Source: Bacillota bacterium | Lineage (GTDB): Bacteria > Bacillota > Clostridia > Clostridiales > Clostridiaceae | Assembly (NCBI GenBank): GCA_021779235.1 | Contig: JAJYBA010000020.1 | Coordinates: 1-15,819 of the forward strand | Reading direction: 5' to 3' | Length of the DNA: 15,819 nt | In this document: positions 6,346 through 11,375 of the stretch, in pieces | How positions within the stretch are numbered: the stretch's first letter is position 1 | Layout of the letters: every line of letters begins with the position of its first letter | Notes under the pieces: generated by a model | Database searches by the model: none | What the model saw: only the letters and a program-made list of their open reading frames with translations | What the model was told of the DNA's origin: nothing | Made by a program: the position numbers and the translations under genes

Positions 6346-7071
6346 ATGGACGAAAAAAGTAATGTTGTTACCTGTCAAATTTGTAAAAAGGAAGTGCCAA
6401 AGCAAGAGGCTGTCCCGGTAAAAACAATATCTAAAGGTGTATTAGAAATCATTAAAAAAGATCACAGGGATTGCTCAGAAGAAGGTTATATATGTTATCA
6501 CGATATTGTGCATTATAGAACAGAACATATTAAAGAAGTGCTTAAGAATGAAAAAGGAGAGCTTTCAAATTTAGAAATTGAGGTTATTCAAAGTTTAAAA
6601 GAAGAGGAGCTCTTGTCAAAGAATATTAATGTAGAAGCTATAGATAATTCAACAATCGGACAACGTGTAGCTGATAAGGTGGCACAATTTGGTGGTAGTT
6701 GGACATTTATTTTAAGCTTTGGCTCTATAATTTTTGTATGGATACTTACAAATACAGTAGTTTTATTAAATCGTGGCTTTGATCCTTACCCATTTATTTT
6801 ATTAAATCTTGTATTATCTTGTCTTGCTGCACTGCAAGCACCAGTGATTATGATGAGTCAAAATAGACAGGAAGAAAAGGACAGAGCTAGAGCAGATAAC
6901 GATTATAAGATTAATTTGAAAGCAGAATTAGAAATTAGGTACTTGAAACAAAAAATGGACTACTTAACAAAAGAGTGGGTAACCCTTATAGAGATACAGG
7001 AAATGCAGATGGAAATCTTAGAAGAAATTAAATATAAAACTTGTAACTATGAAGAATCAACAAAAGACTAG
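6346..7071 (+). CDS. DUF1003 family membrane protein
   Basis: A 241-residue protein of unknown function. The N-terminal soluble part (1-105) has cysteines C10-x2-C13, C43 and C50 with nearby histidines (H40, H52, H56), suggesting a metal-binding knuckle. The DUF1003 core follows: two membrane helices (about 118-141 and 148-169) joined by a short loop, then the hallmark SQNRQEEKDR (171-180) and an acidic/basic helix with D-Y-x3-N-x4-E-x-E-I. The C-terminus (about 195-230) is probably coiled-coil. The ATG is preceded by GAGGGGG, adjacent to repeat copy 3. The gene is alone, ended by a terminator that contains its own stop codon. Nothing in the context reveals its job. Confidence 0.82.
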   Translation: MDEKSNVVTCQICKKEVPKQEAVPVKTISKGVLEIIKKDHRDCSEEGYICYHDIVHYRTEHIKEVLKNEKGELSNLEIEVIQSLKEEELLSKNINVEAIDNSTIGQRVADKVAQFGGSWTFILSFGSIIFVWILTNTVVLLNRGFDPYPFILLNLVLSCLAALQAPVIMMSQNRQEEKDRARADNDYKINLKAELEIRYLKQKMDYLTKEWVTLIEIQEMQMEILEEIKYKTCNYEESTKD

Positions 7072-7089
7072 CGAAATGCTAGTTTTTTT
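7067..7089 (+). terminator. Intrinsic terminator overlapping the DUF1003 stop codon
   Basis: ACTAGC (7067-7072) and GCTAGT (7078-7083) form a perfect 6-bp stem with a 5-base loop, followed by a run of T. The TAG stop (7069-7071) lies inside the 5' arm. An A-run before the stem would let it work in both directions. Confidence 0.8.
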
Positions 7090-7187
7090 ATTTTGAAAAT
7101 TTAAGAGTCTTTATGTAATTTAAATACTTATAATGAATAAATAGCATTTTTTTGTAACAAAATCAATAATAGATTGGAGCGATTATC

Positions 7188-7280
7188 ATGAAAAAAATAT
7201 GGATGTTTGTGTTACCAATTATAACTAATACATGCACAATTACGAGTGGATTAGTTAATTCTAAGTTAAAATCAATATAG
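7188..7280 (+). CDS. Possible 30-residue small hydrophobic peptide
   Basis: An ATG behind TGGAG (9-base spacing) opens a 30-codon frame encoding MKKIWMFVLPIITNT and a polar tail ending NSKLKSI. A lysine-led start followed by a hydrophobic stretch resembles a short membrane peptide or the remnant of a secreted protein's signal sequence. It ends 4 bases before the -35 box of the ars promoter. The other parts of the 7090-7284 gap show only AT-rich sequence, including a TATAAT at 7129-7134 without a clear -35. Chance occurrence is quite possible. Confidence 0.25.
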   Translation: MKKIWMFVLPIITNTCTITSGLVNSKLKSI

Positions 7281-7284
7281 TATA

Positions 7285-7335
7285 TTGACAATACATCGAT
7301 ATTTGTCTATATTATACATAGATGAATGTCTATGT
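7285..7335 (+). promoter_or_regulatory. arsR1-acr3 promoter with ArsR-type operator
   Basis: TTGACA (7285-7290) and TATATT (7308-7313) with a 17-base spacer form a strong promoter. A perfect 7-bp dyad, ACATAGA (7316-7322) and TCTATGT (7329-7335) with a 6-base spacer, covers the expected start of transcription. A looser dyad (GACAA 7287-7291, TTGTC 7303-7307) spans the -35/-10 gap. Placement and form fit ArsR/SmtB-family operators, so ArsR1 probably represses its own operon until arsenite binds. Confidence 0.75.
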
Positions 7336-7355
7336 GTTAAATGGGAGGTGGTTAA

Positions 7356-7679
7356 ATGCAATTAGGTTATGAAGAAAATTCTAAAGTAATAAAAGCATTA
7401 TCTGACCCCAACAGATTAAAAATAATTGATATATTATCTTGTGGCGAAAGGTGTGCATGCGATATATTAGAACAGTTTGACTTTACGCAGCCCACACTTT
7501 CACACCATATGAAAGTGTTAATAGAATGTGGGCTTGTTAATTGCAGAAAAGATGGCATATGGAGCCACTATTCATTAAATATGGCTGACTGTAATAAATT
7601 AATTTTATTTTTTATGAATCTTATAACAGATACAGATGAATGTATCTGTAAAGAAATAACTAAATGTGAATGTAAATAA
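7356..7679 (+). CDS. arsR: ArsR-family arsenite-responsive repressor (first copy)
   Basis: A 107-residue winged-helix repressor that should leave its operator when arsenite or antimonite binds. The N-terminal ALSDPNRLKIIDIL segment (14-27) is typical of the family. The metal-site region at the DNA-binding helix reads GERCACDILE, with C33 and C35 matching the CxC of ELCVCD in classical ArsR; C29 is close by and could be the third ligand. The recognition helix is TQPTLSHHMKVLIECGLV (44-61). The tail is unusually cysteine-rich: C96-x-C98 and C104-x-C106. The ATG follows GGGAGGTGG. It is first in an operon with acr3, 20 bases downstream. Other soft-metal sensors of the family are less likely given the acr3 partner. 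Confidence 0.88.
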   Translation: MQLGYEENSKVIKALSDPNRLKIIDILSCGERCACDILEQFDFTQPTLSHHMKVLIECGLVNCRKDGIWSHYSLNMADCNKLILFFMNLITDTDECICKEITKCECK

Positions 7680-7699
7680 AATGGTTAGGAGGTTTTATT

Positions 7700-8755
7700 A
7701 TGAGTGGTAAATCATCAAGGTTATCATGGCTTGATCGTTATTTGACACTGTGGATTTTTATTGCAATGGGGCTGGGAGTATTTCTAGGATGGGCTTTTCC
7801 TAGTTTAGCTAATGTATTGTCAAGCCTATCAATTGGGACAACATCTATTCCTATAGCTATAGGTCTTATAGTAATGATGTATCCACCGCTTGCTAAAGTT
7901 AACTATAAGGAACTTGGAAAAGTTTTTCGTAGTCCAAAGGTATTAACCCTTTCATTGGTTCAAAACTGGGTTATAGGTCCAGTATTAATGTTTGCATTAG
8001 CTGTTATATTTCTTAGAAATTATCCATCCTTAATGGTGGGGCTAATTCTTATAGGACTTGCAAGGTGTATAGCTATGGTTATTGTATGGAATAGCTTAGC
8101 CGATGGTGATAATGAATACGCCGCTGCTTTAGTAGCATTTAACTCCATATTTCAAGTGGTATTTTACTCAATATTTGCTTATGTATTCATTACAGTATTG
8201 CCGAAAGCAATAGGTTTAAAGGGCATTCCAGTTCATGTTTCAATGGGTGAAGTAGCATCTTCCGTAGCAATTTACTTAGGTATTCCATTTATCGCAGGAA
8301 TGCTTACAAAATTACTATTAGAACCTAAAAAGGGAACTGAATGGTACAAGGAAACATTTATACCAAAGATAAGTCCTTTAGCACTAATAGCATTATTATT
8401 TACTATAGTTATTATGTTTACTTTTAAGGGAAAGTACATTATTGAATTACCAATGGATGTAATAAGAATTGCAATTCCTTTAATTATTTATTTTATTATT
8501 ATGTTCTCTGTTTCATTCTATATGAGCTATAAATCAGGAATAGATTATCATAAGACAGTTAGTTTATCGTTTACAGCTGCAAGTAACAATTTTGAACTTG
8601 CAATTGCAGTAGCAGTATCAGTATTTGGTATTCAGTCAAAAGAAGCTTTTACAGCTGTTATTGGCCCACTTATTGAGGTGCCTGTAATGATTGGACTTGT
8701 TAACGTAGCTTTATTATGGGGAAGAAAATATTTTGGTTTGAAACAAGAAAAATAA
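7700..8755 (+). CDS. acr3: Arsenite efflux permease Acr3
   Basis: A 351-residue inner-membrane carrier of the Acr3 family (BART superfamily, about ten membrane helices) that exports arsenite. The essential family cysteine is C123 in GLARCIAMVIVWN, followed by the conserved LADGDNEYAAALVAFNS (133-149). The later helix motif AASNNFELAIAVA (293-305) includes the conserved E299. Length is normal. It starts with ATG behind TAGGAGG, 20 bases after arsR1, and shares its promoter. No arsA lies beside it; ArsA and ArsD are encoded about 2.3 kb downstream in a separate unit. It can work alone on the proton gradient, and possibly with ArsA. No clear terminator separates it from the fluoride promoter. 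Confidence 0.95.
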   Translation: MSGKSSRLSWLDRYLTLWIFIAMGLGVFLGWAFPSLANVLSSLSIGTTSIPIAIGLIVMMYPPLAKVNYKELGKVFRSPKVLTLSLVQNWVIGPVLMFALAVIFLRNYPSLMVGLILIGLARCIAMVIVWNSLADGDNEYAAALVAFNSIFQVVFYSIFAYVFITVLPKAIGLKGIPVHVSMGEVASSVAIYLGIPFIAGMLTKLLLEPKKGTEWYKETFIPKISPLALIALLFTIVIMFTFKGKYIIELPMDVIRIAIPLIIYFIIMFSVSFYMSYKSGIDYHKTVSLSFTAASNNFELAIAVAVSVFGIQSKEAFTAVIGPLIEVPVMIGLVNVALLWGRKYFGLKQEK

Positions 8756-8784
8756 ATCATAAGTAATATATTTTAGGACAATTA

Positions 8785-8812
8785 TTGATTTAAATTATTG
8801 ATAGAGTATAAT
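8785..8812 (+). promoter_or_regulatory. Promoter of the fluoride riboswitch-crcB unit
   Basis: TTGATT (8785-8790) and a perfect TATAAT (8807-8812) are 16 bases apart. Transcription would begin near 8819, a few bases before the riboswitch. Confidence 0.65.
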
Positions 8813-8823
8813 ATAGTTATAAA

Positions 8824-8881
8824 ATAGGTGATGGAGTTCACCTTAACCATTGTGATATCGCAATTAATGACTCCTACTTAG
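8824..8881 (+). promoter_or_regulatory. Fluoride riboswitch (crcB motif)
   Basis: The sequence matches the fluoride aptamer consensus: GGTGATGGAGTTCACC (8827-8842), then TTAACC, a variable hairpin (ATTGTG 8849-8854 with CGCAAT 8859-8864), and finally ATGACTCCTA. The first stem is GGTGA (8827-8831) with TCACC (8838-8842). The loop bases GGAGT (8833-8837) can pair with ACTCC (8870-8874) to form the defining pseudoknot. The same ACTCC is the start of the terminator's 5' arm, so ligand binding should block the terminator and turn on the two crcB genes. Both the motif and its genes support the call. Confidence 0.95.
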
Positions 8882-8912
8882 TGTTTTGCTCTAAGTAGGA
8901 GTTTTTTATTTT
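8870..8912 (+). terminator. Riboswitch-controlled intrinsic terminator
   Basis: ACTCCTACTTAG (8870-8881) and CTAAGTAGGAGT (8891-8902) form a perfect 12-bp stem with a 9-base loop, followed by a T-run. Its first five bases are also the 3' strand of the fluoride pseudoknot, so the two structures exclude each other. Confidence 0.93.
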
Positions 8913-8981
8913 ATAATAAAATAATTATTAAGTTTCATGTTAAAATAAGCTATATACTTTGTAAAAAGGAGTGGGGGACAT

Positions 8982-9425
8982 ATGAGAAAGTATTCACTTA
9001 TAGCCATAGGGGGCATGCTAGGGGCTATATTAAGATATGTTATAAAGAATATACACGTTTATCATTATAAAGAAGTTATACCAATCAACACCTTGCTTAT
9101 TAATGTTTCTGGTAGTTTTCTCTTAGCACTTATATTAACCATTGCCTTTGAAATTTATGAATTTGATGCTGACCTTAGACTAGGAATAGCTACTGGATTT
9201 TTGGGAGCATACACAACTTTCGGAGGTTTATGCAAAGAAACTGTGAATCTTATGAACCAAGGATATTATTACTCTGCTATGTCTTATATCGGTTTTTCAA
9301 CGATACTCGGACTTGCATCCGCTTACTTTGGTGTTATATTAGCAAGAGAGGTAGTTTCAAAGTTTATAGATCATCAGGATGATTCTGATGATGCGGAACT
9401 GGAAGAAGCAAAGGAGGGTGATTAG
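8982..9425 (+). CDS. crcB: Fluoride channel subunit CrcB/Fluc (first copy)
   Basis: A 147-residue, four-helix membrane protein of the Fluc fluoride-export channel family. Hallmarks are IGGMLGAILRY (9-19), the conserved asparagine in NVSGSF (41-46) and GFLGAYTTF (72-80). Usual Fluc proteins continue TTFSTF, giving two pore-lining phenylalanines; here the sequence is TTFGGL, so the second Phe is Leu (83) and the pore serine is Gly. A charged tail (about 128-147) is longer than in its partner. Its stop codon abuts the start of the second crcB. Tandem crcB genes usually make dual-subunit channels. The ATG follows AAAAGGAG. Expression is set by the fluoride riboswitch. Confidence 0.93.
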   Translation: MRKYSLIAIGGMLGAILRYVIKNIHVYHYKEVIPINTLLINVSGSFLLALILTIAFEIYEFDADLRLGIATGFLGAYTTFGGLCKETVNLMNQGYYYSAMSYIGFSTILGLASAYFGVILAREVVSKFIDHQDDSDDAELEEAKEGD

Positions 9426-9779
9426 ATGACATATATGCTAATTGCAGTTGGTGGGGCAACAGGAAGTTTGGTCCGATATAGTCTTGGTAAATTTATAAGT
9501 GAAAAATCAAATACTGCCTTTCCAATAGGAACTTTTATAATAAATATTTCAGGTGCAATCTTATTAGGTATTGTAAGTACAATTGGAGTAAGCAATAATA
9601 TGATGTTACTACTGGGAGATGGATTTTTGGGTGCATACACAACTTTTTCAACTTTTATGTATGAAGGCTTTAATCTATTTGGGGAAAAAGAAAAGCTGAA
9701 TGCTTTTATATATATTTTATGCTCATTAATATTAGGTATAGCAGGATATGTTTTGGGAACCAAAATAGGTAGTATATAA
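9426..9779 (+). CDS. crcB: Fluoride channel subunit CrcB/Fluc (second copy)
   Basis: A 117-residue Fluc subunit, the standard length. It has VGGATGSLVRY (8-18), the pore asparagine N40 in NISGA, and the complete signature GFLGAYTTFSTF (66-77) with both pore phenylalanines (F74, F77). Its ATG directly follows the stop of the first crcB; the ribosome binding site GGAGGGTG lies inside the end of that gene, so the two are coupled and should be made in similar amounts. The two subunits are clearly different in sequence, which favours an antiparallel heterodimer over two separate homodimers. A hairpin terminator follows. Confidence 0.94.
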   Translation: MTYMLIAVGGATGSLVRYSLGKFISEKSNTAFPIGTFIINISGAILLGIVSTIGVSNNMMLLLGDGFLGAYTTFSTFMYEGFNLFGEKEKLNAFIYILCSLILGIAGYVLGTKIGSI

Positions 9780-9830
9780 AAAAACTAGATAATAAGGTTC
9801 CAATATTAAAGGACATAAAGCATCGTAAGG

Positions 9831-9864
9831 AAAATAGCTAGCAAATATGTTAGTTATTTTTTTT
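9831..9864 (+). terminator. Intrinsic terminator after the crcB pair
   Basis: AAAATAGCTAGC (9831-9842) pairs with GTTAGTTATTTT (9849-9860) over 12 positions including two G-T wobbles. The loop is 6 bases and an 8-base T-run follows. Confidence 0.75.
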
Positions 9865-9921
9865 ATATTCTTAAATAGAAATTTATAGGAAATTAATACA
9901 TGGAATACGACAAGTAAATCA

Positions 9922-9978
9922 TTGACAAAAACATTATTAAATATTAATATATGAGTATAAGTGAATATAGTAATATAC
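9922..9978 (+). promoter_or_regulatory. arsC operon promoter and weak operator-like dyad
   Basis: TTGACA (9922-9927) and TAATAT (9945-9950) are 17 bases apart, a strong promoter. A loose dyad, GTATA (9955-9959) and TATAC (9974-9978), covers the expected start region, where ArsR2 might bind. It is much less symmetrical than the operator of the first ars unit. The 10-mer ACAGAGGATG (10007-10016), found again before arsD, lies in the leader. Confidence 0.6.
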
Positions 9979-10032
9979 AAATTATATTTTTAATCTAAAG
10001 ATTATTACAGAGGATGTAAGGAGGATTATTTT

Positions 10033-10461
10033 ATGAAACCAAAGGTAGCATTTATATGTGTTCACAATTCTTGTAGATCACAGATGGCAGAGGCACTTGG
10101 AAAGATGTTTGGGTCAGAGGTGTTTGAAGCTTATTCAGCAGGCACAGAAACTAAACCTCAAATTAACCAAGATGCGGTGAGAATAATAAAAGATTTATAT
10201 AAAGTTGACATGAATGAAACTCACACATCAAAATTAATTGATGATATACCAGATGCTGATATAGTAATAAAAATGGGATGTAATGTAGTTTGTCCAATTA
10301 TGGCACATAGACATGAAGAAGATTGGGGACTAGAGGATCCTACCGGAAAATCTGATGAAGAATTTATAAAGGTAGCAAAAACAATAGAAGAAAAAATTGT
10401 GGATTTAAAGAAACGAATAGAAAACAATGAAATTGATTTAAGTGGAGAAATTGGGTTCTAG
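10033..10461 (+). CDS. arsC: Arsenate reductase ArsC (low-molecular-weight phosphatase type)
   Basis: A 142-residue cytoplasmic enzyme reducing arsenate to arsenite, the form that Acr3 exports. The phosphatase-like loop is CVHNSCRS (9-16) with nucleophile C9, C14 and R15. The acid/aspartate motif is DWGLEDPTGK (97-106) with D102. The redox relay cysteines are C83 and C87 in MGCNVVCP, a spacing of four; the well-studied staphylococcal enzyme has seven residues between them. This identifies the low-molecular-weight phosphatase fold rather than the glutaredoxin-linked E. coli type, and the family is usually thioredoxin-linked. It is first in the arsC-arsR-arsD-arsA unit. The ATG follows AAGGAGG. 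Confidence 0.93.
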   Translation: MKPKVAFICVHNSCRSQMAEALGKMFGSEVFEAYSAGTETKPQINQDAVRIIKDLYKVDMNETHTSKLIDDIPDADIVIKMGCNVVCPIMAHRHEEDWGLEDPTGKSDEEFIKVAKTIEEKIVDLKKRIENNEIDLSGEIGF

Positions 10462-10512
10462 AAGAAATAAGTATAAAAAATAAATTGAATTATACAGTGT
10501 GGAGGTGAAACT

Positions 10513-10911
10513 ATGGAACTAGTTGAAATTTTAAAAGCACTTGGTGATGAAAACAGAATTAGAATATTAAATCTTTTAAAGGATGAAGAGCTTTGTGTTT
10601 GTGAAATAGAAGGTATTTTAGAACTAAATCAATCAAACGTTTCAAGACACCTCACTAGGTTAAGCGTTTCAAAGCTTATTAAGAGTTATAAGAAGGCACA
10701 ATTTGTGTACTATAAGATAAATGATGAAACTATAAGTAATTACGGCTTCATTAGGGAAATACTAAAAAATGAAATGAATAAGGTAGAGCAGTGCAAACAG
10801 GATAGTAAGATGTTAGTACTTTTTAAAGATAACAATATAAATTGTGAAAACATTGAATGTGGGAAAGATATGTTAACTACATTTAAGAAGAACGGTTCAT
10901 CACTTCCATAA
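10513..10911 (+). CDS. arsR: ArsR-family arsenite-responsive repressor (second copy)
   Basis: A 132-residue winged-helix repressor carrying the classical arsenite motif ELCVCEIE, with C28 and C30. ALGDENRIRILNLL (9-22) and the recognition helix NQSNVSRHLTRLSVSKLI (39-56) are typical. The C-terminus is longer than in the first ArsR and carries C94, C111 and C116. It is only distantly similar to ArsR1, so this is not a recent duplication. It is second in its operon, 51 bases after arsC, behind GTGGAGGTG. Probable target: the arsC promoter at 9922-9950, possibly also the acr3 promoter. Confidence 0.9.
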   Translation: MELVEILKALGDENRIRILNLLKDEELCVCEIEGILELNQSNVSRHLTRLSVSKLIKSYKKAQFVYYKINDETISNYGFIREILKNEMNKVEQCKQDSKMLVLFKDNNINCENIECGKDMLTTFKKNGSSLP

Positions 10912-10943
10912 CTTAGTATTAAATACTATAAGAAAAATAAAAC

Positions 10944-11023
10944 AAGTCAGAGTATAAATCTGCATCTGAAGTTGTTAATAGTGCAGCTTTGAAGAGGATG
11001 TATAGCTGCACAGAGGATGACTT
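10944..11023 (+). ncRNA. Potentially structured RNA spacer between arsR2 and arsD
   Basis: The 143-base spacer holds a perfect 8-bp inverted repeat, GTGCAGCT (10981-10988) and AGCTGCAC (11004-11011), with a 15-base loop. An outer 6-bp pair, AAGTCA (10944-10949) and TGACTT (11018-11023), encloses it. AGAGGATG occurs at 10993-11000 and 11012-11019, and again in the arsC leader. No T-run follows, so it is not an intrinsic terminator. It does not match any riboswitch I know; it may be an RNA processing or stability site, an internal regulatory site, or chance. Confidence 0.35.
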
Positions 11024-11054
11024 AATTCTAAATATATAAAAGGAGTTGTGTATT

Positions 11055-11375
11055 ATGAAACTAGAATTTTTTGAAAAATCTATGTGCTGTTCTTCAGGGG
11101 TTTGCGGACCCAGCGTGGATGAAACTTTAGTTAGAGTTCAAGAGAATATTGAGTATTTAAAAAATAAATATAGTGACTTAGAAGTAAAAAGATATCAGCC
11201 TCAAACACACGGAATGGCATTCATGGTAGCTAGAGAAGTACAAAAATTAGTTAAGGTAGAAAAGATGAAAGCACTGCCTATAGTAACAGTTAATGGAGTG
11301 ATAATAAAAAAAGGTGAATATCCAACTCTAGAGGAAATTGAAAAAGCACTAAGTGGTGTACAAAATGAAAACTAA
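11055..11375 (+). CDS. arsD: ArsD arsenite metallochaperone
   Basis: A 106-residue thioredoxin-fold protein that binds arsenite and hands it to ArsA, raising ArsA's affinity. The essential cysteine set C11, C12 and C17 appears as MCCSSGVCGPSVDETL (10-25), followed by LPIVTVNGVIIKKGEYPTLEEI, typical of ArsD. The extra C-terminal vicinal cysteine pairs of the E. coli plasmid protein are absent, as in many Gram-positive ArsD proteins; those pairs are not needed for chaperone activity. I chose ATG 11055, with AGGAG 9 bases upstream; the TTG at 11046 would abut the ribosome binding site. It overlaps arsA by 11 bases. Confidence 0.93.
   Translation: MKLEFFEKSMCCSSGVCGPSVDETLVRVQENIEYLKNKYSDLEVKRYQPQTHGMAFMVAREVQKLVKVEKMKALPIVTVNGVIIKKGEYPTLEEIEKALSGVQNEN

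Noticed and set aside
9422..9763. A 113-codon open frame antisense to the second crcB
   Set aside because: The opposite strand encodes a textbook Fluc protein with its full signature; the antisense frame is low-complexity and has no ribosome binding site.
11046..11054. TTG start for arsD
   Set aside because: It would directly follow the AGGAG site with no spacing; the ATG at 11055 is well placed and matches the family's N-terminus.
11353..11364. GTG start for arsA
   Set aside because: The ATG at 11365 directly precedes the conserved KFILFSGKGGVGKT beginning of ArsA proteins, and the extra codons are not supported by a ribosome site.
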